Of a stretch of DNA of 64,000 bases, positions 40,221-49,673 are shown in pieces. Numbering within the stretch: position 1 is the first letter of the stretch; each line of letters opens with the position of its first letter. The position numbers and the translations under genes are program-made. Source of the DNA: Streptomyces netropsis (GTDB lineage Bacteria; Actinomycetota; Actinomycetes; Streptomycetales; Streptomycetaceae). Under the pieces are notes generated by a model. It saw only the letters and a program-made list of their open reading frames with translations, did not search any database and was not told the origin of the DNA. The stretch covers positions 124,001 through 188,000 of the forward strand of contig NZ_JACHJG010000011.1 of assembly GCF_014203545.1 (NCBI RefSeq). The letters run 5' to 3'.

Positions 40221-40523
40221 ATGCAACTTTCCCCGCATGAACAGGAACGCCTGCTCATCCATGTGGCCGCCGACGTGGCCGAGCGGCGGAGGGCGCGCGG
40301 GCTGCTCCTCAACCACCCCGAAGCGGTCGCGCTGATCACCGCGCACGTCCTCGAAGGCGCCAGGGACGGCCGTACCGTGGCCGAGCTGATGTCCTCCGGA
40401 CGCAAGGTGCTCACCCGCGACGAGGTCATGAGCGGCATCCCCGAGATGATCCACGACGTCCAGGTCGAAGCCACCTTCCCGGACGGCACGAAGCTCGTCA
40501 CCGTCCACGAGCCCATCGGATGA
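40221..40523 (+). CDS. ureA: Urease gamma subunit
   Basis: 100 residues of the standard UreA type: MQLSPHEQERLLIHVAADVA, then LNHPEAVALITAHVLEGARD, MSSGRKVLTRDEVMSGIPEM and the ending FPDGTKLVTVHEPIG. With UreB and UreC it forms the nickel urease that hydrolyses urea to ammonia and carbamate. It is first in the six-gene cluster ureABCFGD and overlaps ureB by four bases (ATGA). Confidence 0.95.
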   Translation: MQLSPHEQERLLIHVAADVAERRRARGLLLNHPEAVALITAHVLEGARDGRTVAELMSSGRKVLTRDEVMSGIPEMIHDVQVEATFPDGTKLVTVHEPIG

Positions 40524-40852
40524 CCGGGGGAGACGCGCGGATGATTCCCGGAGAGATCCTGCACGCCGCCGAGCCCGTACGCCTCAATCAGGGCTCCCCC
40601 CTCACCCGCCTCACCGTTCTCAACGCCGCCGACCGGCCCGTGCAGGTGGGCTCGCACTACCACTTCGCCGAGGCCAACCCGGGCCTGGACTTCGACCGGG
40701 CGGCCGCCCACGGCAAGCGCCTCGACATCGCCGCCGGCACCGCCGTGCGCTTCGAGCCGGGCATCCCCGTCGAGGTCGGCCTCGTCCCCATCGGCGGCAA
40801 GCGCGTCGTCGAGGGGCTGCGCGGCGAGTGCGGAGGGCCCCTCGATGTCTGA
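40520..40852 (+). CDS. ureB: Urease beta subunit
   Basis: 110 residues, with MIPGEILHAAEPVRLNQG, then RPVQVGSHYHFAEANPGLDF and RLDIAAGTAVRFEPG, the classic UreB motifs. The start overlaps ureA by four bases and its end overlaps ureC by eight bases, so all three structural subunits are translationally coupled. No fusion to ureA is present, as usual for actinobacteria. Confidence 0.95.
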   Translation: MTGGDARMIPGEILHAAEPVRLNQGSPLTRLTVLNAADRPVQVGSHYHFAEANPGLDFDRAAAHGKRLDIAAGTAVRFEPGIPVEVGLVPIGGKRVVEGLRGECGGPLDV

Positions 40853-42566
40853 ACTCAGCCGCGTCGCCTACGCCGATCTCTTCGGCCCGACCACCGGTGA
40901 CCGGATCCGCCTCGCCGACACCGACCTCCTCGTCGAGATCGAGGAGGACCGCTCCGGCGGGCCGGGCCACGCCGGCGACGAGGCGGTCTTCGGCGGTGGC
41001 AAGGTCATCCGCGAGTCCATGGGCCAGTCCCGCGTCACCCGCGCCGAGGGCGCCCCCGACACCGTCATCACCGGTGCGGTCGTCCTCGACCACTGGGGCG
41101 TCGTCAAGGCCGACGTCGGTCTGCGCGACGGTCGGATCACCGGTATCGGCAAGGCCGGCAACCCCGACACCATGGACGGCGTCCACCCCGACCTCGTCAT
41201 CGGCCCCGAGACCGAGATCATCGCGGGCAACGGCAAGATCCTCACCGCCGGCGGCATCGACGCCCACGTCCACTTCATCTGCCCGCAGTCCGTGGACGCG
41301 GCCCTCGCCTCCGGCGTCACCACGCTCCTCGGCGGCGGGACGGGCCCGGCCGAGGGCAGCAAGGCCACCACCATCACCCCCGGCTCCTGGCACCTCGCCC
41401 GGATGTTCGAGGCGATGGAGGGGTACCCGGTCAACATCGGTCTGCTCGGCAAGGGCAACACCGTCAGCTACGACTCCATGCGCGCCCAACTGCGCGCGGG
41501 AGCTGTCGGCTTCAAGATCCACGAGGACTGGGGCGCGACCCCCGCCGTCATCGACGCCTGTCTGAGGGTCTGCGAGGAGAGCGGCGCCCAACTCGCCATC
41601 CACACCGACACGCTCAACGAGGCGGGCTTCGTCGGCGACACCCTCGCCGCCATCGCCGGGCGCTCCATCCACGCCTACCACACCGAGGGTGCGGGCGGCG
41701 GCCACGCACCCGACATCATCACCGTCGTCTCCGAGCCCAACGTCCTGCCCAGCTCCACCAACCCCACCCGCCCGCACACCGTCAACACTGTCGAGGAGCA
41801 CCTCGACATGCTGATGGTCTGCCACCACCTCAACCCGGCCGTCCCCGAGGACCTCGCCTTCGCCGAGTCCCGCATCCGGCCCAGCACCATCGCCGCCGAG
41901 GACTTCCTGCACGACCTGGGCGCGATCTCGATCATTTCCTCCGACTCCCAGGCCATGGGACGCATCGGCGAGGTCGTGCTGCGCACCTGGCAGACCGCCC
42001 ACGTCATGAAGAAGCGGCGCGGCGCCCTCCCCGGCGACGGCCCGGCCGACAACGCGCGGGCCCGCCGCTACGTCGCCAAATACACCATCAACCCGGCCGT
42101 GGCCCAGGGCCTCGACCACGAGATCGGCTCCGTCGAGACCGGGAAGCTCGCCGACCTGGTGCTGTGGGACCCGGCGTTCTTCGGCGTCAAACCACACCTG
42201 GTCATCAAGGGCGGTCAGATCGCCTACGCGCAGATGGGCGACGCCAACGCCTCCATCCCCACCCCGCAGCCGGTCCTGCCACGCCCCATGTTCGGCGCGA
42301 CGGGCCGCGCCCCCGCCGCCAACTCCCTGAACTTCGTCACCCAGTGGGCCCTCGACGACGGTCTCCCCGAACGGCTGGACCTCGGCAAGAGGTTCGTTCC
42401 GATCCGGGACACCCGCGGCGTCGGCAAGGCCGACATGCGCAACAACGACGCCCGCCCGCACGTCGAAGTCGACCCCGACACCTTCACCGTCACCATCGAC
42501 GGTGACCCCGTCGACCCGCGGCCCGCGGCGGAACTGCCGATGGCCCAGCGGTACTTCCTCTTCTGA
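40845..42566 (+). CDS. ureC: Urease alpha (catalytic) subunit
   Basis: 573 residues, normal length. Nickel ligands are His141 and His143 (GGIDAHVHFICPQ), the carbamylated bridging Lys is Lys224 (GAVGFKIHEDWGATP), and the flap and acid-base residues are in LMVCHHLNPAVPED and SSDSQAMGRIGE. N-terminal YADLFGPTTGDRIRLADTDL and C-terminal AQRYFLF are typical. Complete and apparently functional. Confidence 0.96.
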   Translation: MSELSRVAYADLFGPTTGDRIRLADTDLLVEIEEDRSGGPGHAGDEAVFGGGKVIRESMGQSRVTRAEGAPDTVITGAVVLDHWGVVKADVGLRDGRITGIGKAGNPDTMDGVHPDLVIGPETEIIAGNGKILTAGGIDAHVHFICPQSVDAALASGVTTLLGGGTGPAEGSKATTITPGSWHLARMFEAMEGYPVNIGLLGKGNTVSYDSMRAQLRAGAVGFKIHEDWGATPAVIDACLRVCEESGAQLAIHTDTLNEAGFVGDTLAAIAGRSIHAYHTEGAGGGHAPDIITVVSEPNVLPSSTNPTRPHTVNTVEEHLDMLMVCHHLNPAVPEDLAFAESRIRPSTIAAEDFLHDLGAISIISSDSQAMGRIGEVVLRTWQTAHVMKKRRGALPGDGPADNARARRYVAKYTINPAVAQGLDHEIGSVETGKLADLVLWDPAFFGVKPHLVIKGGQIAYAQMGDANASIPTPQPVLPRPMFGATGRAPAANSLNFVTQWALDDGLPERLDLGKRFVPIRDTRGVGKADMRNNDARPHVEVDPDTFTVTIDGDPVDPRPAAELPMAQRYFLF

Positions 42567-42568
42567 CC

Positions 42569-43303
42569 ATGGACACCGATACCTGCGCCCCGGGTGCCGT
42601 GGAACCGCCGGACGGCCCGGGCCCGTCCGCCGCTCGCGCCGCCCTGCTCGTCCTCGCCGACGGGCGGTTCCCCGCCGGGGGGCACGCGCACTCCGGCGGC
42701 GCCGAGGCGGCCGTCAAGGCCGGGCGGATCCGGGACGCGGCCACGCTGGAGGCGTTCTGCCGGGGGCGGTTGCACACCACCGGGCTCACCGCGGCCGGGC
42801 TGGCCGCCGCCGCGACGGCCGGGCTCGATCCGCTCGACCTGGACGACGCGGCCGACGCCCGCACCCCCTCGCCCGCCCTGCGCGCCGCCGCGCGCAGGCT
42901 CGGCCGTCAGCTGACGCGGGCCGCCCGCGCCGCATGGCCGTCGCCCGAGCTGGACGCCCTCGCCGCCGCCCGGCCGCGCGGCGCCCACCAGCCCGTCGTG
43001 CTCGGCCTCGCCGCGCGGGCGGCGGGGCTCGCCCCGCTGGACGCCGCGTACGCCGCCGGGTACGAAGCGGTCAGCGGACCGGCCACGGCGGCCGTGCGGC
43101 TGCTGAGCCTGGACCCGTTCGACGCGACCGCCGTACTGGCCGGGCTCGCGCCCGCGCTCGACCGGGTCGCGCACGAGGCCGCGGAGGCGGCGCGGCGTGC
43201 CGCGTTCGAGGGTCTCGACGTTCTCCCGGCGGTGTCCGCGCCGCTGCTCGACATCGCCGCGGAGCAGCACGCGGCGTGGCCTGTGCGGCTGTTCGCCTCG
43301 TGA
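42569..43303 (+). CDS. ureF: Urease accessory protein UreF
   Basis: 244 residues, Ala-rich and helical. The diagnostic N-terminal motif is LLVLADGRFPAGGHAHSGG, and HQPVVLGLAARAAGLAPLDA and SLDPFDATAVLAGL occur further on. UreF works with UreD and the GTPase UreG in nickel insertion. It starts two bases after the ureC stop region and is followed by a 168-base gap containing an extragenic palindrome. Confidence 0.9.
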   Translation: MDTDTCAPGAVEPPDGPGPSAARAALLVLADGRFPAGGHAHSGGAEAAVKAGRIRDAATLEAFCRGRLHTTGLTAAGLAAAATAGLDPLDLDDAADARTPSPALRAAARRLGRQLTRAARAAWPSPELDALAAARPRGAHQPVVLGLAARAAGLAPLDAAYAAGYEAVSGPATAAVRLLSLDPFDATAVLAGLAPALDRVAHEAAEAARRAAFEGLDVLPAVSAPLLDIAAEQHAAWPVRLFAS

Positions 43304-43330
43304 GCAACCGGGGCTCCGCCCCGGACCCCG

Positions 43331-43426
43331 GTCCTCAAACGCCGGACGGGCTGAACCGCTGCCCGGAACCGGGCTGGATGTCTCGCCGGACCGGCGGAAT
43401 CTCCGGCCCGTCCGGCGATTGAGGAC
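43331..43426. repeat. Extragenic palindromic repeat between ureF and ureG
   Basis: GTCCTCAAACGCCGGACGGG (43331-43350) and its near-perfect inverse (43403-43426, CCCGTCCGGCGATTGAGGAC) form 23-base arms with two mismatches and a 49-base centre. This CGCCGGACGGGC-type palindrome is familiar from intergenic spaces of many streptomycete genomes. Its position inside the ure operon could attenuate or stabilise the mRNA. Confidence 0.7.
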
Positions 43427-43471
43427 AACCGCGCGCAGCGCGGTCCCACCAGCGAAACCTCCGGAGGAAAC

Positions 43472-44163
<692 letters not shown>

Positions 44164-44167
<4 letters not shown>

Positions 44168-44973
44168 CGTCCGCCGTCGCAGGTCCCGCGGTGGACGCCG
44201 GGCTGCGGGCCGCGGCGCACATCGTCGCGGCTCCGGACGGCCGGGGCGGCACGGGACTGCCCGTGCTCGACGGCGCGGGGCCGTTCGCGCTGCGCCGGCT
44301 GCGGCCGCAGGGGCCGGAGGCCCATGTGCGGCTCGTGGGCGCCATGAGCGCACCCCTCGGCGGTGATCTGCTCGGCCTCACCGTGGAGGTGGCGGACGGC
44401 GCTGCCCTGCGGTTCTCGACCACCGCCGCCACCATCGCCCTGCCCGGGCGCACCGGGGCCCCCGCCGCGTACGACACCCGGATCCACGTCGGTGAGGGCG
44501 CCACCCTGCGCTGGCTCCCCGAACAGCTGATCTCCGCCCGGGGCAGCGATCTGCGGAGCACCACCCGTATCGAACTCGCCCCGACGGCCCGGCTGGTGCT
44601 GCGCGAGGAACAGGTGCTCGGCCGCGTGGGCGAGGACCCGGGACGGCTGGCCTCCCGGCTGACCGTGCGCCGCGCCGGCCGCCCGCTGTTCGACCAGGAG
44701 CTGACGTACGGGCCGGGGGCGCCCGGTTGGGACGGGGGCGCCGTGCTGGGCGGGCACCGGGCCGTCGGGCAACTCCTCGTCGTGGACCCGGCCTTCGAGG
44801 AGCACCCCGTGCCGCCCCGCCTCCTCGGTACGACCGCCGCGCTCACCCCGCTCGCCGGACCCGCCGTCGTGGTGAGCGCGGTGGCCCCGGACGCCCTACG
44901 GCTACGAAGGCTGCTGGACGCGGGAGTTACGACCGTCTTCGACGGAGATGGCGGGGTACGGGCGTTTTGGTGA
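44164..44973 (+). CDS. ureD: Urease accessory protein UreD
   Basis: 269 residues. UreD/H-type features are AMSAPLGGDLLGLTVEVADG, LRFSTTAATIALPGR, LRWLPEQLISARGSDLRST and LVLREEQVLGRVGEDPG. It acts with UreF and UreG as the scaffold for nickel insertion. It ends the cluster; ureE is absent, as in other streptomycete urease loci. The next gene, tap, has its own upstream region of 169 bases. Confidence 0.92.
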
Positions 44974-45054
44974 GTCGGGGGTCGTCGGCGACACATGTGC
45001 CACCCCGGGTTTCGTCATCCTTACAGATTAGTAAAGAACGTCCGTACGACCTGT

Positions 45055-45069
45055 CCATTGTGGCAATGG
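45055..45069. promoter_or_regulatory. Perfect inverted repeat upstream of tap
   Basis: CCATTG-TGG-CAATGG is a 6+6 palindrome 74 bases before the tap start, next to AT-rich TTAGTAAAG. It looks like a regulator site; no family can be assigned. Confidence 0.4.
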
Positions 45070-45142
45070 AGGCGAAAGGATCCCCCTGCAGCTCCGTGAT
45101 CATCGTCGCGCGTACGCGGCGCATCAGCAGGGGGAAAACCAC

Positions 45143-46744
45143 GTGAGACCTACAGCAATATTCGGTGCGGCCGGCACCGCGGTGACGGCCGCTCTCGTCG
45201 CCGGGCTCCTGGCCGCACCGGCGGCCGACGCCGGCGAGCGCGTGCCGGGCGGCGCGGCCGAGGCGAAGGGCGTGCAGATCGCCGCCGCCAAGGCGGCGAA
45301 GAAGGGCATCAAGTGGCAGGACTGTCCTGCCGCCTGGGGCCTGGAGAAGCCGATCCAGTGCGGCTTCGTGACCGTCCCCGTCGACTACACCAAGCCGAAC
45401 GGCCGCACCATCGAGATCGCGGTGGACCGGGTCCGTTCCACCGGTAAGGCGAGCGAGCGCCAGGGCTCCCTCCTCTACAACCCGGGCGGCCCCGGCGGCT
45501 CCGGCATGAAGTTCCCGCGGCGGGTCACGACCAAGAACCCGCTGTGGACGAAGACGTCGAAGGCGTACGACTTCGTCGGCTTCGACCCGCGCGGCGTGGG
45601 CCACTCCGCCCCGATCTCCTGCATTGACCCGCAGAAGTTCGTGGCGGCGCCCAAGGCCGACCCGGTGCCCGACAGCGAGGCCGACAAGCGCGTCCAGCGC
45701 AAGAAGGCCAAGGAGTACGCCGACGGCTGCCACGAGCGCAGCGGCGCGCTGCTCCCGCACCTCACCACGATGAACACCGCCCGTGACGTGGACGTCGTCC
45801 GCGCCGCCCTCGGTGAGAAGAAGCTCAACTTCCTGGGCATCTCCTACGGCACCTACCTCGGCGCCGTCTACGGCACGCTCTTCCCGAGCCACGTCCGCCG
45901 CATGGTCGTCGACAGCGTCGTCAACCCCGCGCAGGACAACATCTGGTACGAGGCCAACCTCGAGCAGGACGTCGCCTTCGAGGGCCGCTTCAAGGACTGG
46001 GCGAAGTGGGTCGCCAAGCACGACGGCGTCTACCACCTCGGCAACACCCAGGCCAAGGTCCTCAAGCAGTGGGAGAAGCTCCGCGCCTCCGCCAAGAAGA
46101 AGCCCATCGGCGGGGTCGTCGGCCCGGCCGAGCTGATCAGCTTCTTCCAGGACGCGGCGTACTACGACTCCGCGTGGGTCCCGGTCGCCGAGACCTGGAG
46201 CAAGTACCTCGCCGGTGACGAGAAGGCACTGGTCGAGGCGGCGGGTCCGGACCTGTCCGACACCGTCGGCAACGCCGCCAAGGAGAACGGCAACGCCGTC
46301 TACACCGCCGTCGAGTGCGCCGACGCCAAGTGGCCCACCAGCTGGAAGAAGTGGGACCGGGACAACACCCGTATCCACCAGCAGGCCCCGTTCATGACCT
46401 GGGCGAACGCCTGGATGAACCTGCCCTGCGCCACCTGGAAGTCCCCGCAGGGCAACCCCCTCGAGGTCGCCACCCACAAGGGTCTGCCCCAGACGCTCAT
46501 CGTCCAGAGCACCCGTGACGCCGCCACGCCGTACGTGGGCGCGGTCGAGCTGCACAAGCGCTTCAAGGGCTCGCGTCTGATCACCGAGAAGGGCGCCGGC
46601 TCGCACGGCGTCGTCGGCCTGGTCAACCCGTGCATCAACGACCGGGTGGACGCCTACCTCGTCGACGGCAAGCTCGACGCCAAGGACGTGACGTGCGCCC
46701 CGCACGCCACCCCCGAGCCGCCGAAGGCCGCCGCCGCGAAGTAA
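45143..46744 (+). CDS. tap: Secreted tripeptidyl aminopeptidase (alpha/beta hydrolase)
   Basis: 533-residue precursor from GTG 45143 with an AGGGGGA site. Residues 1-30 are a Sec signal peptide (IFGAAGTAVTAALVAGLLA, cleavage near ADA-GE). The mature protein matches the Streptomyces Tap/SlpD group: LLYNPGGPGGSG oxyanion region, nucleophile Ser234 in FLGISYGTYLGAVYG, Asp in VQSTRDAATPYVGA and His in GAGSHGVVG. It removes tripeptides from the N-termini of secreted proteins. Position after urease genes matches the S. coelicolor arrangement as I recall it. A strong terminator follows. Confidence 0.9.
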   Translation: MRPTAIFGAAGTAVTAALVAGLLAAPAADAGERVPGGAAEAKGVQIAAAKAAKKGIKWQDCPAAWGLEKPIQCGFVTVPVDYTKPNGRTIEIAVDRVRSTGKASERQGSLLYNPGGPGGSGMKFPRRVTTKNPLWTKTSKAYDFVGFDPRGVGHSAPISCIDPQKFVAAPKADPVPDSEADKRVQRKKAKEYADGCHERSGALLPHLTTMNTARDVDVVRAALGEKKLNFLGISYGTYLGAVYGTLFPSHVRRMVVDSVVNPAQDNIWYEANLEQDVAFEGRFKDWAKWVAKHDGVYHLGNTQAKVLKQWEKLRASAKKKPIGGVVGPAELISFFQDAAYYDSAWVPVAETWSKYLAGDEKALVEAAGPDLSDTVGNAAKENGNAVYTAVECADAKWPTSWKKWDRDNTRIHQQAPFMTWANAWMNLPCATWKSPQGNPLEVATHKGLPQTLIVQSTRDAATPYVGAVELHKRFKGSRLITEKGAGSHGVVGLVNPCINDRVDAYLVDGKLDAKDVTCAPHATPEPPKAAAAK

Positions 46745-46763
46745 GGCGACGACAGCAGCGAGA

Positions 46764-46808
46764 CCGGGCCCCGGTCTCCCCTCAGGACGAGGGGAGACCG
46801 GGGCCCGG
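46764..46808. terminator. Bidirectional terminator between tap and the PARG gene
   Basis: A perfect 20-base stem (46764-46783 with 46789-46808) around loop AGGAC lies between two convergent genes and is followed by CTCGTTTC on the plus side. It would serve both transcripts. Confidence 0.85.
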
Positions 46809-46825
46809 CTCGTTTCCCGCGCCCG

Positions 46826-47668
46826 TCAACGCTCCGGCGCGGCGAAGACCCTCGCGAAGGCCGCCCTGGTCGGGGAGTCGGCGGTGCGGTCCAGGACGCC
46901 GAAGACGACGTGCTCGAAGCGCCCCGCGAAGCGGCCCTCACCCGTCAGATGGCCGTGGAACGCCGCCGCGACCTGTGCCGGGTCGTTGCGGAAGACCCCG
47001 CAGCCCCAGGCGCCGAGCACCAGCCGGCGGTAGCCGTGCGCCGCCGCCACCTCCAGCACCCGCCCGGCCCGGGTGGCCAGCGCGGCCGGGACGCGTGCCG
47101 TGCGCTCCGGCTCCCGGCGGGCGATCACTCCCGCGTTGGGGGCGGGGGAGGTCAGGAAGCCCGCGGTGAAGGGGGTCTCCAGGAGCGCGCCCCGGTCGTC
47201 GCGGAACACCGGCACACCGGGGGAGTGGATGACGCGGTGGCTGTAGAAGGGGCTCGGATCGGCACGGTGCGCGGCGTAGAACTCCGGCACCTCGCGCAGG
47301 CACGTGTAGAGCGCCGACCCGCGGCACAGCGCCTCCTCCTGGGCCTGCGCGCCATTGAGGTAGCCGCCCCCGGGGTTGCGGGCGGAGGCGAAGTTGAGCA
47401 CCGCGACCGTGCCCTCGGCCGCCACCCGGCGCGCGGCGTCCAGGCTGCCCTCGGCGGTCACCTCGAACACCGTCGCCCCCACCCCCGTCCCCGCCCCGGC
47501 GCCCGGCTCCGGCACGGGCACCGGTTCCGGCCCGTACAGCCGGGTTCCCCGTACCGCCCGGCCGATCGCCGCCGCGAGGTCGACGGTCCGGCCGGCCGGG
47601 GTGGTGTAGCCACCGGTCGCGACGATCTCCTCGGTCTCCTTGGCGATGCCGCGCAGCCGGGCGCTCAT
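46826..47668 (-). CDS. Bacterial-type poly(ADP-ribose) glycohydrolase (TIGR02452 family)
   Basis: 280 residues. The catalytic signature GGG-x7-QEE is at residues 100-112 (NPGGGYLNGAQAQEEALCR). Other conserved parts are NFASARNPG, FYSHRVIHSPGVPVFRDD and LVLGAWGCGVFRNDP, giving a macrodomain fold. Enzymes of this family release ADP-ribose from poly- or mono-ADP-ribosylated targets. A Pro/Gly-rich insertion (residues 49-66) lies between the N-terminal helices and the macrodomain. No ADP-ribosyltransferase gene is visible in the window. It converges with tap. Confidence 0.85.
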   Translation of the reverse strand: MSARLRGIAKETEEIVATGGYTTPAGRTVDLAAAIGRAVRGTRLYGPEPVPVPEPGAGAGTGVGATVFEVTAEGSLDAARRVAAEGTVAVLNFASARNPGGGYLNGAQAQEEALCRGSALYTCLREVPEFYAAHRADPSPFYSHRVIHSPGVPVFRDDRGALLETPFTAGFLTSPAPNAGVIARREPERTARVPAALATRAGRVLEVAAAHGYRRLVLGAWGCGVFRNDPAQVAAAFHGHLTGEGRFAGRFEHVVFGVLDRTADSPTRAAFARVFAAPER

Positions 47669-47921
47669 ATGCGATTCCTTGTCATGGTTCCCTTGTGATG
47701 ATCATTACGGAGCGCCGAGAGTACGGGGCGCGTCGTTTCTCGGCCACGCCTTTTCCCGGCGGTCCGGGAGAGGGCCGGGGGCCGGACGCCGTGACGCGCC
47801 GCCGACCGGGTGATCACGCGCCGCCACATGGCCTACCGGCCGGTGCGGCCGCTTGCCGTGCGGGGCCCGGGCGGGTGGCCTGGGTGGGGGCACCCCCGCG
47901 CCCGCGCCCCAGGAGGCACAG

Positions 47922-48305
47922 ATGTCCGTACGTACCACCGTGGTCGTGGCGACGGCCGCCGCGCTGACCGTCCTCCCCATGGCCCCGGCAGGCGCCGACG
48001 AGCCGGGTCAGGGGCGGCTCTTCCTGACCGTCTCCGGCGTCCAGGACACCTGGATCCGCGGCCTCCAGCTGGCCTGCCCGGGTCCGGGCCACCACCCCCA
48101 TGCGGGCGAGGCCTGCGCGAGCCTGGCGCGGGCGCACGGCGACCCCGGCGCGCTGACCGGCGACCGTCACCTGTGCACGCGCGAGTACGACCCGGTCACC
48201 GCCAGCGCCGACGGCACCTGGCACGGCCGCGTCGTCAACTGGCGCAAGACCTTCCCCAACGCCTGCGCCCTGGAGTCCGCGACCGGACGCGTCTTCCAGT
48301 TCTGA
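47922..48305 (+). CDS. SSI-like secreted protease inhibitor, P1 arginine
   Basis: 127-residue precursor, ATG with AGGAGG at six bases. Residues 1-25 are a signal peptide (TTVVVATAAALTVLPMAPA, cleavage near AGA). The mature protein has the four Cys of the SSI fold (52, 65, 85, 115) and the reactive-site loop CTREYDPVTA, where SSI has CPMVYDPV. This puts Arg87 at P1 and predicts inhibition of trypsin-like rather than subtilisin-like proteases. TFPNACALES matches the SSI C-terminal motif. SSI proteins control secreted proteases such as those that activate or work with Tap. Confidence 0.87.
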   Translation: MSVRTTVVVATAAALTVLPMAPAGADEPGQGRLFLTVSGVQDTWIRGLQLACPGPGHHPHAGEACASLARAHGDPGALTGDRHLCTREYDPVTASADGTWHGRVVNWRKTFPNACALESATGRVFQF

Positions 48306-48318
48306 GGTCGTCCGCTCC

Positions 48319-48477
48319 TCACGACCCCCGTGCCACCAGTGCCCCCAGGGTCACCAGCATCAGCACCACCCAGGTGAACCACAGCCAGCCGTTGCTGCCG
48401 AGGGTCACCGAATAGGCGGTCACCACGACCAGACCGCCCACCGTCAGCCCCGCCATCGTCTTCGTCGATCCGGGCAT
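48319..48477 (-). CDS. Small two-helix membrane protein
   Basis: 52 residues starting MPGSTKTMAGLTVGGLVVVT with an excellent GAGGAGG site upstream. Two hydrophobic stretches (AGLTVGGLVVVTAYSV and WLWFTWVVLMLVTLGALV) span most of the protein, giving a hairpin in the membrane. No family is recognised. A longer frame of 86 residues adds only Arg-rich sequence and is rejected. It lies just downstream of the CtaG gene and its terminator, so it is probably separately transcribed. Confidence 0.6.
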   Translation of the reverse strand: MPGSTKTMAGLTVGGLVVVTAYSVTLGSNGWLWFTWVVLMLVTLGALVARGS

Positions 48478-48529
48478 GCCCCGCACCTCCTCACGGCGGC
48501 CCCGACGTCGACCGGAGGCGTAAACGCGC

Positions 48530-48569
48530 GGACCGCGGCCAGGAGACCATCGTCTCCCGGCCGCGGTCC
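48530..48569 (-). terminator. Compound hairpin terminator after the CtaG gene
   Basis: GGACCGCGGCC (48530-48540) pairs with GGCCGCGGTCC (48559-48569), and inside it GGAGAC pairs with GTCTCC around CATC. It follows the leftward ctaG-like gene by 28 bases. Confidence 0.75.
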
Positions 48570-48597
48570 GTACCGCCATACCGCTGTCGCCGCCGGC

Positions 48598-49548
48598 TCA
48601 CTGCCCCCGCGTCCGGAGCGAGGCCAGATACGCGTTGTAGGCCGCCAGCTCCTTGTCACCGTCCCGGTCCGCCGTCCGGTCCGAGCGCCGTGCCTGCCGC
48701 TGGTCGGAGCGGTACCACTGGTACACCAACGCGATCAGCACCACGACCGAGGGGATCTCGCTGAACGCCCAGGCGATGCCGCCGCCCGCCTGCTGGTCCG
48801 ACAGCGGGTCGATGCCCAGCGAGGCCGGCGGGTGCATGTACGTGCCGATCATCGGCTCCGAGGCCATCATCAGCGCGATGCCGAAGAACGCGTGGAACGG
48901 CATGCCGGCGAACAGCTCCAGCATCCGCATCACATATCCCGGCCGGTGCGGGCCCGGGTCGACGCCCATGATCGGCCAGAAGAACACCAGACCCACGGCG
49001 AGGAAGTGCACCATCATCGCGATGTGCCCGGTCCTGCTCTCCATCAGGAAGTCGAAGAGCGGGGTGAAGTACAGGGCGTACAGGCTCGCGATGAACAGCG
49101 GGATCGTGAACGCCGGGTGCGTGATGATCCGCATGTAGCGGCTGTGCAGCAGCGCGACCAGCCACTCGCGCGGCCCCTTGCGCCCGCGCCCCGCCGTCGG
49201 CAGCGCCCGCAGGGCCAGCGTCACCGGGGCGCCGAGCAGGATCAGGATCGGCGAGAGCATGCTGATGACCATGTGCTGCACCATGTGCACGCTGAACATG
49301 ACCATGCCGTACTCGTTGAGCTTGGTGCACATCACCAGCGCGACCGTCAGCACGCCGAGCACGAAGGCGACCGTACGGCCGACCGGCCACGCGTCACCGC
49401 GCCGCCGCAGCCGCACCACGGCCCAGCCGTACAGGCCCAGCCCCAGCAAGCAGCTGATCATGAAGAACGGATCGCCGCTGAACTCCAGACCCCGTCCCAG
49501 GGTGAACGGCGGCAGATCCATCATCATGCCGTGCCCGCTGTGATCCAT
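48598..49548 (-). CDS. ctaG: Cytochrome c oxidase assembly protein (caa3-type CtaG)
   Basis: 316 residues with about seven membrane segments. It begins MDHSGHGMMMDLPPFTLGRG, a His/Met-rich start that could bind copper. Conserved motifs are MFSVHMVQHMVISMLSPILI, ITHPAFTIPLFIASLYALYF, HIAMMVHFLAVGLVFFWPIM and AGMPFHAFFGIALM, with paired His residues. In caa3-type CtaG proteins these support copper insertion into the oxidase. The ATG at 49548 (after GGGAGAG) is preferred over 49572. It is not near oxidase genes here. Confidence 0.86.
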   Translation of the reverse strand: MDHSGHGMMMDLPPFTLGRGLEFSGDPFFMISCLLGLGLYGWAVVRLRRRGDAWPVGRTVAFVLGVLTVALVMCTKLNEYGMVMFSVHMVQHMVISMLSPILILLGAPVTLALRALPTAGRGRKGPREWLVALLHSRYMRIITHPAFTIPLFIASLYALYFTPLFDFLMESRTGHIAMMVHFLAVGLVFFWPIMGVDPGPHRPGYVMRMLELFAGMPFHAFFGIALMMASEPMIGTYMHPPASLGIDPLSDQQAGGGIAWAFSEIPSVVVLIALVYQWYRSDQRQARRSDRTADRDGDKELAAYNAYLASLRTRGQ

Positions 49549-49592
49549 CCGCTCTCTCCCATTTCGCACCAATGCGCCGGGACCAGAGTAGA

Positions 49593-49626
49593 GCCGCCCC
49601 CGGCCGGGACTTCGGCCGGGGGCGGC
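49593..49626 (-). terminator. Hairpin terminator after pfkA
   Basis: GCCGCCCCCGGCCG (49593-49606) pairs perfectly with CGGCCGGGGGCGGC (49613-49626) around loop GGACTT, 48 bases past the pfkA stop. Confidence 0.75.
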
Positions 49627-49673
49627 TCCGCGGGAACGCCCCGGGAACGGTCGGGAAAGGCGTGCGGGTCAGC

